The translations under genes and the position numbers were made by a program. From Nitzschia sp. DOCU1 (taxonomy: Eukaryota > Bacillariophyta > Bacillariophyceae > Bacillariales > Bacillariaceae): a stretch of 64,000 nucleotides of DNA. The stretch is taken from positions 806,001-870,000 of the forward strand of contig OX595992.1 in NCBI GenBank assembly GCA_951394045.1. Reading direction: 5' to 3'. Under the pieces are notes generated by a model, which saw only the letters and a program-made list of their open reading frames with translations, had not been told where the DNA came from and did no database searches. This document shows positions 35,707 to 45,759 of this stretch, piece by piece. Position 1 is the first letter of the stretch, and each line of letters starts with the position of its first letter.

Positions 35707-36859
35707 TTATACACGTTGTTGGTATGCTTCCTGTTCAATCTCCGGTCCATCGTCGTCGTGATACAAACTAGCATCAATGTCGGCGCGCACGATTTGAGTT
35801 TTTATAAACGGCATGTATCCGGTTGCAAATAGTGAAACCAAGCAACTTGCCAACACTGCGGATGTTGAGTTTGGTTCTCCAGATAGATATACCAGAATGA
35901 GGGTAGTTGCTATCGATGTTCGGGTGATCGCAACATTGATTGCACCCGCCAAACACAGAACACAAATCTGAACCGGAATGAAAGGAAACACATAGAACAG
36001 TGCTCGACCGAATGCTGCTCCTGAAGCCATTGCAGGGAAAATGTAACCACCTCGGTATCCACCAGCAACAGTAAACGATATGGCAATAAGCTTTGCTATA
36101 CCAACGACCAGTGCCTTCCATCCATTGTCCATCTCAAATCCAATCAAACCACCGGCAGGCCAGATATGGGGCAAATTCTTCGTAGCACCCATAGTGGCAA
36201 TTTGCTGGAATTCTTCTTCGCCCCAAAACATAGTTTGCGGAACCAACATGCCCAGGGTGACAATAACAGTGCATCCGAGAAGGGCTCGATATATCGCCCG
36301 TTCGTTTTGTAACAAACCCAATTTCGTGAACACGGACACAACTCTGAAGTGCATCTCAGCGAAAACATAAGCGACCAATGAACCAATCAATCCGAGGAAG
36401 CCACCGTAAACAACTAACATAGCATCGGCACTTTCAAGCTTCGGAAGAGTGATTTCCCAAATTGGCTCCAGTGGCATCTTTGCCAGGCCACGGAAAACGA
36501 GAATGCAAATTTCACCCGCAAAGACAGCTTCTGATGTATCCAAGAATATACGTTTATATGAGCATGGCAGCCGAGTTTTTGTATAACAATCCATGCCACG
36601 GCATACTAATGACTCACCGATTGTGTGCTCAAAGTATTCAATCCCAAACCTCGAATTGACCTCCATGGCAAACAACGAGCCCCCCAGTGGACATCCAAAG
36701 AATGCGGCTAGGCTATTGGTGTTCGACGTCCAGCGGGACAATTGTAACAGCCCTCTTACCACCAGCAAGCGACCCGTAGTCCCCATTGGAACTCAGAAGA
36801 TGATCTTGCTCATCCATCCGTGATAACAATTCGTCTGCAGATTGGATATTTGGTACCAT
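35707..36859 (-). CDS. CLC-family chloride channel/transporter lacking its front helices
   Basis: Best model: exons 36859-36760, 36707-36618 and 36530-35707 (introns 52 and 87 bp), 337 residues. The second intron is in-frame but has strong GTGAGT and CATCAG signals, and its removal gives the family-like EYFEHTIEAVFAGEI. After an acidic N-tail (ADELLSRMDEQDH) the protein enters at CLC helix F-G (AAFFGCPLGGSLFAME). It then has VAGGYRGGYIFPAMASGAAF, the helix N GxFxP anion site, AGAINVAITRTSIATTLILV and a C-terminal tail without CBS domains. The helix D GSGIP and helix E-F GKxGP anion motifs are missing, and no exon that could encode them exists before the next gene. Either a degenerate copy or a mis-assembled locus; the first exon is uncertain. 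Confidence 0.7.
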
Positions 36860-37461
36860 GGCAATAAGACAACTGACAAAAGTGGTAGTATGAGAAAAAT
36901 TCCAAAAATAGAAATGTGGCGGCAGTCTTTTTCTCTGGCCTGATGTCACATCCCACACACTGTTATTATTAATAGCAGAGTGTTCGCTCCCCCATCATGT
37001 GAGTGTGCTTGCACGACACATCCCCGATGTGATGGGTTTCGGCCCTGACATCTGTCAACAATAATGTCGGAGACAGTTGAAGTTGTGAGCAATGGTGTTA
37101 TTTGGCATTACTCGTACTTCCGGACTTTTGCATGAAATTGCGAACGCCCCACGGATCGTCATAAACAATAGGAACTGGGCGGTTGACACGTGCGAATCGA
37201 CGATGCTGGTTGTGGTGTTTTAAAGGAAGTTTCGCAAGTCGTTGCTATTTTGGCACCCGCCTAACATCGACAATCGTCCATAACTACTATCATACTGTTG
37301 CTAGTAGAAACTACCGGTAGCTACAATCTATCTAAGTTACAGCTAGGATGTTTTGAGCTGTTACCCTTTTTCCTTGTGAGTGTGGTCATTGCATACGCGG
37401 TGACGCAGCTGCGCCGCTCCGCCAGTAGTATCGGTTTGGTGATAGTCTGTAAGTATTAGCG
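36860..37461. other. Intergenic between CLC and BT1-like genes
   Basis: About 0.6 kb. I searched the minus strand here for the missing CLC helices and found no matching frame. Otherwise the stretch is featureless. Confidence 0.45.
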
Positions 37462-39222
37462 CTAAAGTTTGCGTAATAAAGCTATCAGGCCGAGCGATAG
37501 AATGTTGAAAAGGAAACATACCAAGATCAAGTGATCCAGTCGCTCAAAGTTGTTCTCGCGGCTAATACCAAGCAGCGCAACCAATGGCCCAGTGGCCAAG
37601 GATCCTAACTGGTCCCCAAAGTCGATACACGAGACTAAAGTGCTGTATTCGACGCCAACGTTCTTCGGTTTGCCGTCCTGGGGATCACTACTGCGTTCCT
37701 CAGAGAGGGAATGAAGTCCAACGAACTCGGACGGACTTGGTGTTGCATGGCTAAGTGAGGTTGTTGCCAAGACAACGTCCGGTAGAAACGCCCATTCATC
37801 GAAGAATTCCATTATGGTCCGAAGCAGAAGAACGATCCAAACCAATTGGCTGCTTTGCGAGTAGTTGACTATCACAATATTCCCCAATGATGCGAATGAT
37901 GCCAGTAGTGTCGTACCGGCAATGACCAACAAGAACCTATCGCCTGAATGGTACCGAGAAAGCATCTGCCCGTAGGACCACGATGAGAATGCGGTGACCC
38001 CAGAACCCACTAGTGAAAGCACTTGGAGCTCCGCTGGGGAACTTTGAAAGAGGGAGTAAAGGAAAGAGCCAAGCACCATCGAGTCGCTTGGAATAGCGTG
38101 CTTCAGTATCAAATAGAGTCCGACTTGATGCGACTTGTACCACCACTGGTGAAAACAAGATGAAACCCCCACGATGGCCGTTGCAAGTAGGAACGAGACA
38201 AGAATAACCTGCCATAGCATGTGCGATGACGACTCTGATATTGGTCCTTTCATGGCCAAAATAAGGATAGTTGCCTGTAGAAATACCACCAACGTAGTGT
38301 TTCCTTGTGACCGACAAAACGTAGCTCCGCACCAGGGTGCCTTCGGACCCGAACCGCCTTCGCCCCCACTAGTCTCTTCACTTGAATAGGAAGCACGACT
38401 CTCTTCATCCTCTTGTAATGCTGAAGATTCGTCGGGGGGTGACCCTTCCAATTCCGTCTCGTCATCGTGAAGAATCGGTTGAAAACCTTGTGACGTTGGC
38501 GCTGAAAACTCGTCCCGGCGCCAAAAGGCAACAATCGCCCCCAGAACCTGCAACGATCCAGCCGTTATAAGTAGAAGGTTGGCATCGAATCCACTAAGCT
38601 CAGTATGAGACGACCATAACAGCTGCCGACCGGCAAACATGGCAAAAGTTGCCAAATTGGAAGCGAAGGACCCAACATTCCTGGAGAAAGCGGCGTCTGC
38701 CTGGAATCTCGATGCCAGCGCCTCGTATTTGCACTCGGGTGAATGGGAAGGAGCTCTCGCATGGTCAATCAAAGTCAGACCTAGACAAAGCTCCGCCCAG
38801 GAATCCGTAACGCCTCGTGCGAATGCGGCTAGACACGCTAGAAAGACACCACCTTTGGGAATGAGGCAAGTACACAAGACACAAATACCATTGCAGAACA
38901 ATATAAATGCAAACAACCGAAATCGTGGTATCCGACCTTGACTGAGGTAGCCATAAATTGGCTTAAATGAGTATGGTAGAAAGGCGATTGCGCCGTAGGT
39001 TGCCAAGTAAGGGATAGGCATCTCCACTCTGGAATTGATGACATACATGAGTCCCAGCGTCTCCAAGCTTAACGTGAAACCATTTAGCCCAAAGAACAGC
39101 CGTAGCGTCAATGGCAAAGACAACTGTGGTTCGATATCATTTTGTGTCCGCAGTTCTCGCGGCAGGCACAAAGAATGGTTTCCCGCTTCGTCGACTTGGA
39201 CGGGATCATGTGAAGCATCCAT
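37462..39222 (-). CDS. BT1/FBT-family (folate-biopterin) transporter, MFS fold
   Basis: The frame reaches upstream to a TTG at 39312; the first ATG is at 39222 (MDASHDPVQVDE), giving 586 residues. About 12 hydrophobic helices are visible in two halves, split by an acidic cytosolic loop of about 80 residues (residues about 235-315, with ESRASYSSEETSGGEGG). The helix 2-3 loop reads PYSFKPIYGYLSQ, the signature of the BT1/FBT family, and the TDSWAELCLG segment also fits. Characterised members carry folates, biopterin or S-adenosylmethionine in kinetoplastids, and folate in plastids. The substrate cannot be read from this sequence. No plastid signal is seen at the N-terminus, so plasma or vacuolar membrane is likely. 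Confidence 0.78.
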   Translation of the reverse strand: MDASHDPVQVDEAGNHSLCLPRELRTQNDIEPQLSLPLTLRLFFGLNGFTLSLETLGLMYVINSRVEMPIPYLATYGAIAFLPYSFKPIYGYLSQGRIPRFRLFAFILFCNGICVLCTCLIPKGGVFLACLAAFARGVTDSWAELCLGLTLIDHARAPSHSPECKYEALASRFQADAAFSRNVGSFASNLATFAMFAGRQLLWSSHTELSGFDANLLLITAGSLQVLGAIVAFWRRDEFSAPTSQGFQPILHDDETELEGSPPDESSALQEDEESRASYSSEETSGGEGGSGPKAPWCGATFCRSQGNTTLVVFLQATILILAMKGPISESSSHMLWQVILVSFLLATAIVGVSSCFHQWWYKSHQVGLYLILKHAIPSDSMVLGSFLYSLFQSSPAELQVLSLVGSGVTAFSSWSYGQMLSRYHSGDRFLLVIAGTTLLASFASLGNIVIVNYSQSSQLVWIVLLLRTIMEFFDEWAFLPDVVLATTSLSHATPSPSEFVGLHSLSEERSSDPQDGKPKNVGVEYSTLVSCIDFGDQLGSLATGPLVALLGISRENNFERLDHLILVCFLFNILSLGLIALLRKL

Positions 39223-39728
39223 TATGGTTGAAGACCGCGGAATCAGCTCGAAATGATCATCGCATCGGTCAGTTTCGGGCTCGGCCTCTACAAGAGCAAT
39301 TTTTTCGATCAACTAAGGAATAAACTTCCGATGCAATGGTGTAGTTTGAATGAGAAGTGGCAACAAGAAATAGCTTTGGGAGGTTGGCGGCAGATCTTGC
39401 GTCTGCTTCGCTTGTTCCCGAAGCACGTTCTACAACAAGGTGATTCCACGTGGAGGTTTTTCACAGCTAGCTAGTCGTCTGGGCTGCATCAGTCGTTCTG
39501 CTTCCCCCAAATAGATACCAGGTAGTTCCCTGAAATAGCGCTTGCCCCAGTTTTTACCTTTACCTCCTTACTATTTCCGTCCGAGGGCTACCCGCCGCGA
39601 ACTCTTGCGCATCGTTGCAGCCACCCTGCCATCGTCGTCCGCCTTCATCTGTTACTGCAGGCGCTGAATTGTTGTTGTATTCCAAATACCATCTTGCTGT
39701 TGTATTTGATCTCGACACCTAAACCACC
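39223..39728. promoter_or_regulatory. Promoter region of RPS6 and 5' flank of BT1-like gene
   Basis: A 506-bp divergent spacer. The last 150 bp before the RPS6 ATG is pyrimidine-rich (TTTTTACCTTTACCTCCTTACT near 39550, with CCGTCCGAGG after it), which suits a highly expressed ribosomal protein gene. No TATA box is seen. Confidence 0.45.
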
Positions 39729-40727
39729 ATGAAGGTAGGTTATCGAAATATGGGGTTTATGCAGTAGAAGTCGTCATATAGTCGGAGGGAAAATATTGTA
39801 GGGTCCATGCGGTTGACCTGCAAAGGATGTGCTGCTCGTTCCCATCCGATCGTACACCAATGAGACCACTGTAGATACAATCCCTGAGGCAACGGCACTA
39901 CTGTAGAGAAGAATCATGGCTCTGGTTCAACCGGGATTTTGTCATTCTCGCTGATTCCTAACCTTTCCGCTCCTCTTTCCCATGCTCAGATCAATATTTC
40001 TTGTCCCAGCACGGGTATGCAAAAAGTCATCGATATCGATGATGAAAAGCGCCTCCAAAACTTGTACGAGCGCCGTATGGCCCAGGAGATCGATGGAAGC
40101 GTCTTGGGTGAGGAGTTCGAGGGTTACATTTTCCGAATCTCTGGAGGAAACGACAAGCAGGGTTTCCCCATGCGTCAGGGTGTCTTGACCAATACCCGCG
40201 TTCGTTTGTTGTGTCAAAAGGGACACAAGGCTTACCGACAACGTCGAGCTGGTGAGCGAAAGCGCAAGTCCGTCCGTGGATGCATTGTCGGTCATGATAT
40301 TTCCGTTTTGAACTTGGTTGTTTCGCAAATCGGAGAAAAGACTGTTGAGGGTTTGACCGGTGGTGATGCCGTTCCTCGTCGATTGGGTCCCAAGCGTGCC
40401 AACAACATCCGCAAGCTTTTCAACTTGACCAAGCAAGACGATGTTCGTCAATATGTTATCCGCCGCAAGTTCACAAGCAAGAAGGGAAAGGAAGTGATGA
40501 AGGCTCCCAAGATCCAGCGTTTGGTAACTCCCCTCACTTTGCAGCGCAAGCGCGCTCGCAAGGCCGAGAAGATGAGCAGCATTCTCCGAAACAAGGAAGA
40601 AGCTGCTTCTTACAAGAAGCTCGTCGCCCAGCGACTTGCCGAGCAACGAGAAGCACGCCGCTCACTCATCTCCAAGAGGAGATCTTCTCGCAAGTCTGCC
40701 AAACTTGCTGCGGAACAACCCAAGTAA
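39729..40727 (+). CDS. RPS6: 40S ribosomal protein S6 (eS6)
   Basis: Two exons: 39729-39734 (ATGAAG, two codons only) and 39990-40727, separated by a 255-bp intron (GTAGGT to GCTCAG with a CCTAAC branch site). The product is 247 residues beginning [20 protein letters not shown], the exact family N-terminus, which settles the start. Family blocks follow: [48 protein letters not shown] and the basic helical C-terminus ending [10 protein letters not shown], where animal S6 carries its S6-kinase sites. It sits in the small ribosomal subunit head region. The intron is the longest in the window. A long antisense frame lies opposite, but it is a shadow of biased codon use. Confidence 0.97.
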
Positions 40728-41216
40728 TGTACTGAATAAAGTAAATAGGAAAGTTTCACCAAAACTTCGTACTGCATAGAAGTTGAATAATGTGGTTTTA
40801 GTTACATGTCGGAACCTATCTCGTACGCCAAAGGGAATCGAAACTCGTGAACGATGACAGGGATACGAGGCTAACAACGCGTCGCACCGTTGTGGCACGA
40901 GAGTCAGTCCCAAATTCACCATATCGGTAGCGGACGAGATAGCTCAGCGTCGAGTGGTTGCTAGAGCTATTCATCGGCTTCTGAAAGCGAGCTAGCAAGA
41001 TGACACTAAAACCAGGCAGTCGCTTCTATGTTATTGGAAGTACTACACAAATACTGGCTGAACCGGGGGAGGGGGCATGTGAGCCAGCGGGACTAGAGAG
41101 CTCTGGCGAATCCCTAGAGTAGTCTAGTCGAAGGGGCCAGCAAGTAGAGGAAGTTGGAAAGAGGAGACACTTGAAAAACGCCAACAGGTAAAGATAAACA
41201 AAGCACCCAACACAAT
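40728..41216. other. Convergent 3' spacer
   Basis: About 490 bp between the 3' ends of RPS6 and SmD2. Minus-strand frames here are read-through from the SmD2 second exon. No gene recognised. Confidence 0.5.
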
Positions 41217-41645
41217 TCAACTGGAGGCACTCTCCCCAGCAAGTGCAGCGGGGTTGCTGACAATTATGATTACCGAGTCGCCCCTCAGGAACATCTTGCT
41301 CACGTATCGATCCTTGTTGACTGCAGCTCCTCTCGTCTTTCCCTTGCCCCCTTTCGAAGTTTCTGTCCACATTTCCTTTACGTCCTCGAGCAATCTGCAA
41401 CGGGAAGAAAGCGCCCAAATTAGTTACAAAGGACAATGCAAAACCACAGGAACAAAATCTAACAGAGCGCGGCGGCGGACTCACAGATTCATATGCCGAT
41501 CGTAGGCTTTCACTCTACCCAAGAGCTTGTGATTATTTCGAACATTGACAAGCACTTGAGTGTTCCCTCGAACGGCATTGTACAAGACACTGAATGGACC
41601 TGATTTCAGGTCGGTGGCAGTGCTGCCTTCTCCTTCCGGATTCAT
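41217..41645 (-). CDS. SNRPD2: Spliceosomal Sm protein D2
   Basis: Two short exons, 41645-41485 and 41394-41217, with an 89-bp intron (CT|GTGAGT to TTGCAG|A), giving 112 residues with matched phase. The Sm fold is unmistakable: Sm1 in [20 protein letters not shown], then [19 protein letters not shown], and after the intron [30 protein letters not shown], which is the Sm2 motif with the D2-specific [14 protein letters not shown]. D2 pairs with D1 in the heptameric ring around the U-rich Sm site of U1, U2, U4 and U5 snRNA. The N-terminus is shorter than in animals, lacking part of their N-terminal extension. The intron splits the protein between the Sm1 and Sm2 motifs. Confidence 0.95.
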
Positions 41646-42152
41646 CTTAGATATGGTTTACGTTGTTGGACGTAGCTTCGTGCAAAGCAACTAAATCGAC
41701 CTAGTGACTACTTGCTCCAACGTTTTGTTCAAATCAATAGGCTTTGACTGAACCTATGTGCTTGTGTGCTCGATTGATTGCTAAGCGTCTCTCGTCAACG
41801 CACCCATGGTCTCGTCGTTTTCGGCATCTCGTCGCGGTTCGTCTCGGCACCGCACAGTTGGAAACGGAGAGCGACGGACGGACATGCAAAGTCGGATGTG
41901 TCGACTAGCCATTTTGTTAGTAACATCTCATCCCTGTACTCACAAGAAATGGGTTCTCTATTACGTACTATTGTACTAAGCTGATCGATCCTCGACGGTC
42001 GTCAAGGTAGTTGATGACTGGATGTAGTGCGTACTCTACACTGCTTTAACTATACCTAGAGTAATGTAGTGAGCACGGCCGGTACCGGTAGAATGGTTTT
42101 GAAAACGAGTACTGCTGTACGCATTTAACAGCCAGGAATGTTCAAGTCTATG
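41646..42152. other. Intergenic, no gene recognised
   Basis: About 500 bp between the SmD2 start and the 3' end of the saccharopine-dehydrogenase-like gene. A CGGCCGGTACCGG palindrome-like tract lies near 42080. Nothing else. Confidence 0.45.
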
Positions 42153-43796
42153 TTATGATCGGCTATCAGTGCGGTTCACGACGTTTGACTGGAAGTAAGT
42201 TCCAGTCTTGGTAAGCCGATTCAGTAACGTTTCTCCGAGACCGTATCCAGGAGAAAAGAAGCCTCCACCTTGGATAGAGAGGCTTTCCTCTTCCAGTGCC
42301 ATACAAAGCCCAGTCTCCACTAGCATCGTAGCCGTTTCGATATATCCGGCATCACGCGGAAAGTACATTGCCGCTTGAACCCTACTACCTCCCGCACCTA
42401 TACCTTCAGATGTAACAGTCAGGAAACTATTGTTTTCCATATCTTCCAAAGATGGACCCTCACCGGGTTTTGGCAGGATAAAACGAGTGAAGAGGTACTT
42501 TGTGATCGGATTCAGCAAACCTGTAAAAAGAACTACCAGCGAAAAGTAGGATACGAAGGCCGTCTTGAAGTCAGGGCTTACCAATACCTCGGAGTATGTG
42601 AGTGGAGTCCCACCTCGTAAAGCTTGTGACCAAGCCACGACGTCCGAGTTGACTCCTGACATGAGGTACGGTGAACCAAAGGCAGGTCGCCGGTCCCACG
42701 GTTGAACCAGTTTGGAAGGGTACATCTTTAGCTGGATGTTCACAGGGCTATCATGAAATGAACCATCGGCTCGTCTCCGAAATGGATCCACATTGGGGCC
42801 TTCTGGTGCCGGGCCGCCTAGTAATAACATGATAGTTGCCAATGATCCACCAGAGATACCTCCCTTTTGTTCATCGAAGCAAGTAATGCTTGCCAAGTCC
42901 TCGCCTGTTTCCTCTTTCAATTGCTTGGCCACCATGGTAACAGACAAGTCCCATGGAATCGAGTCATGTCCAGCGAGAGAGATGATTTTAGCGCCTGTTT
43001 TTTGCGCCGTGTCATGCCATCGGTCCATCATGTTCCGCACCCATGACGTTTCGCCAGTAATGTCAGCGTAGTGGGTTCCAAACTTTGCACAAAATTCAAC
43101 AACAGCATTTCCGTACTGCCAGAACGGGCCGGCCGTTGTCAAGAGGACTTTGGTATTTCGCACCAAGTTCGGCATTGTTGATGGGATGGAGGTGTCGGCC
43201 ACGATGCATTCGATCGACATCATATCTTCCATGTCCAACTCTTTGGCAAGGCGTCGTTTCATTTCTTCCAGTTTTGTTTGAGATCTTCCCGCGATTGCCC
43301 ACTTTACTTCTTTGTTGACTCCATACTTTTTGGCCAAGTATCGCGTAGCCAGCTCTCCAACAAAACCAGTCGCACCAATGACTACAACATCGTAGCTTCG
43401 ATTCGACCGCGGGATAATGTCCTCTGGTGCCACCGTATAACCAGAGTCAAAGGGACTTATTGGAACAAATGCTTTGGGTGGCGCTAGTAGCCTATGATAG
43501 ACCACCTTCACTGCTTGGTACCCAAGTGAAAGTGGAAGCAGCACCGTCACCCATGTGGGAACCAAAAGGCCGACAAAACCCAAGAACGCCCCCGCTGGGA
43601 CCACAGCAGATCTCTTCCCGTCCTTTTCCATTTGTTTTCGAACGTCCATGAGAGCTGCCGCGGGCCTTGGGGCCGCAAATGAAGACTCTGTTTTCATCGT
43701 TTTCAGGAAGGTTGTGACTCTCAAGCCCCGTGAAAAGTGAGAACGATGAGCACAAAATGCTGTTGTCAAACATAAAGGCTTAGTGGCAGCCAACAT
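42153..43796 (-). CDS. Saccharopine dehydrogenase-like oxidoreductase (SCCPDH-type)
   Basis: The frame extends to a TTG at 43865; the first ATG is at 43796 (MLAATKPLC), giving 547 residues. A second in-frame ATG 33 codons on (MKTESSFAAP) is possible. Residues about 65-110 contain a hydrophobic segment (GAFLGFVGLLVPTWVTVLLP) that may anchor the protein in a membrane. The Rossmann motif VVVIGATGFVGELATRYLA follows near 138, then WAIAGRSQTKLEEMKRRL, LLTTAGPFWQYGNAVVEFC, and YADITGETSWVR, all typical of the saccharopine-dehydrogenase-like (trans-acting enoyl reductase) group. The lysine-biosynthesis partner domain is absent, so a role in saccharopine metabolism is unlikely. Members associate with lipid droplets in animals. 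Cofactor is probably NAD(P). Confidence 0.85.
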   Translation of the reverse strand: MLAATKPLCLTTAFCAHRSHFSRGLRVTTFLKTMKTESSFAAPRPAAALMDVRKQMEKDGKRSAVVPAGAFLGFVGLLVPTWVTVLLPLSLGYQAVKVVYHRLLAPPKAFVPISPFDSGYTVAPEDIIPRSNRSYDVVVIGATGFVGELATRYLAKKYGVNKEVKWAIAGRSQTKLEEMKRRLAKELDMEDMMSIECIVADTSIPSTMPNLVRNTKVLLTTAGPFWQYGNAVVEFCAKFGTHYADITGETSWVRNMMDRWHDTAQKTGAKIISLAGHDSIPWDLSVTMVAKQLKEETGEDLASITCFDEQKGGISGGSLATIMLLLGGPAPEGPNVDPFRRRADGSFHDSPVNIQLKMYPSKLVQPWDRRPAFGSPYLMSGVNSDVVAWSQALRGGTPLTYSEVLVSPDFKTAFVSYFSLVVLFTGLLNPITKYLFTRFILPKPGEGPSLEDMENNSFLTVTSEGIGAGGSRVQAAMYFPRDAGYIETATMLVETGLCMALEEESLSIQGGGFFSPGYGLGETLLNRLTKTGTYFQSNVVNRTDSRS

Positions 43797-45759
43797 AGCC
43801 GCCGAAAAACGACCCGACTTTAATCCGAAAACCTTCAGCTTATCGACACAAGAAAGAGCCGCCAAAGATCGACCCTTCTAATCAAAAATGAATTGTTCAA
43901 AGCAGACGAAGCGTAGTATGTCTTTGGAACAACATCCCCTCTGCAGTGCTAAAAAAGGGACGCTCGATGCCGGTCGGAACGAAAATAGGCGGTCTCTAGA
44001 TATTCGTCGGAGCCCGAGAACAATGACGTGGTGAGAAAAGTCGGATGAATCAAACGTTGGGGAATTTGGAATCCTCTACTCTATGAAAATCATCCGAACA
44101 TCTGCTTGCGGCCCCTTGGATCGGCACCAGCAAGGATCTTCTTGATGGTCGAGATCATCGACATGGGTACGTACCAATATGACGTTGTGTATTGCATCGA
44201 GCGCCCTCTCTAGAGAGAGTGGCTACTGTAAGGATGAGGACCCAGGAGCGCACGCGATCTCCAGAAGGCAGTAACGGCAGAACAGCAAGATGCACCCTTT
44301 GCTGGACATGTTTGTTCGACAGCATTACTACTCCGGAGTATTCCTTCTAGTACTAGAAGAGCCTAACATCTGGCGAATTTTCCGGTCATCTTTGGCCGAC
44401 ATTTACACTACGACCCCCCTGGTAGAAAGTCTACGCATGATAACTTTTAATCGACAACTTTGAAACAAGTCAAGTGAGTCACGTATTCCTTGCTGCATGC
44501 CATTTCGACTGTAGACTACTACTTGTCGACGATGAGACTACTACGTCAACGATGAGACTACGCTATTGATAGTATTAGGTATTCTGGATTCTCATTACTG
44601 CTGGTGCTACTCATTAGAACTAGTACTGTGTTTGCCGACCTCAGGTTTTACAATAGTCGCAACAAACGAGCGCAAGCAGTCATGAATGATTGGAACAAAT
44701 CGTTCGGTGTATAGTAAGTCCACTCAAATCTGGCAACTCAAATAAATCACAATATTGTCCTCTCAACTGCCTCCTGATGTTTGATTGCTGCTTCGTTCAC
44801 TGGCATTCTACCATTTCTCTACCTCCCAGCATGAAGAATTTGCCTGATAATTCTTGAAGAGGACGGACGTGTCCTAGTACAGTATACCTCGAATCCATCA
44901 CGAGTTGTTGTAGTTTTGATGGATTACTCAACAAGCCCTGATCATCAAATCTTGAGATACCACCGAGACTCGTGGATTTTGTGTGGCAGCTTGAATTGCA
45001 GGGTTGCCCATGCAAATCCTTGCAATGCAGGTGATGCTGCAATATTTCATGAAGCACCCCCAATGCCTTGGCCAAGTCGGAATTCAGCCCCAGGGCCACT
45101 GCAATCTGCCACTGTCTATTTCATAACTCCCAATTTTTCCAGTACCACGGCCTGGTTGTAAGGCAAAATAGTCAAAGATCGCCATGCCGGAATGGCAGCA
45201 GTGCCATGGACAGCCTGTTTGTGGATTGACGACTTGGGCGACGATGTGGGGGCAAGAGACCTGAACTGCCGGTAGTCCGAATCAAATCTGACTTGCCACG
45301 TGCCTTTTGTGTTGCCTCCGTGCATTTTCCTTGCTGCCGTGGTGGTCATGATCCGGCATTGTGACGGGGAGGCTGAAATCTTTGTCATTGTTGGCTGTCT
45401 CGGAGCAGGATACTCTTTTCAGGAAATGTAAGAGTGGCCGATACTACGCTGCGGCGCAAGAAGCGCGCAGGATTTTATCGTCTCGAATGGCCGACAAAAC
45501 TGAAAGATCTTTGGCTGAAAAATAATCCCGCGCGATTTTCTTGGAAAAAGGCGGGCTTGGGGGCCAAGTCTCTTTTGACTTTTTCCGGCCAAACTGGACG
45601 ACAAATACCACGTAGAATATCGCGCGGTGACCGGAAAAAGGCGAAGATCCATCAACCAACGAAGAAAACGACTTTCGATCCAGCTATGAAAGCCAACCGA
45701 CATATCTTTCCATCCCAGCACGGCGGTAAAGTCTACCGGCAGTGGCCCCGACCTGCTGA
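43797..45759. other. Long intergenic stretch, no gene recognised
   Basis: Nearly 2 kb without a supportable gene, the longest such stretch outside the insert. Two minus-strand frames (45388-45116 and 45099-44797) have mildly protein-like composition (ALGLNSDLAKALGVLHEILQ in the second) but no family, no ATG-to-stop structure that links them and no usable intron between. A direct repeat of CTACTACGTC/GATGAGACTAC lies near 44515-44560. Start of the tandem translin gene follows. Confidence 0.45.

Noticed and set aside
39735..39989. Box C/D snoRNA in the RPS6 intron
   Set aside because: AATGAGA and CTGA-like boxes can be found, but the C box is imperfect, spacing is poor and no terminal stem pairs. 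The CTGA nearest the 3' end belongs to the branch-site region.
39942..40646. Long minus-strand frame (234 aa) opposite RPS6
   Set aside because: It mirrors the strong codon bias of RPS6. The sense strand encodes an unmistakable ribosomal protein, and the antisense frame has no family features.
44797..45388. Minus-strand gene made of two frames (100 and 90 aa)
   Set aside because: The only possible intron joining them would be about 34 bp, and neither frame resembles a family.
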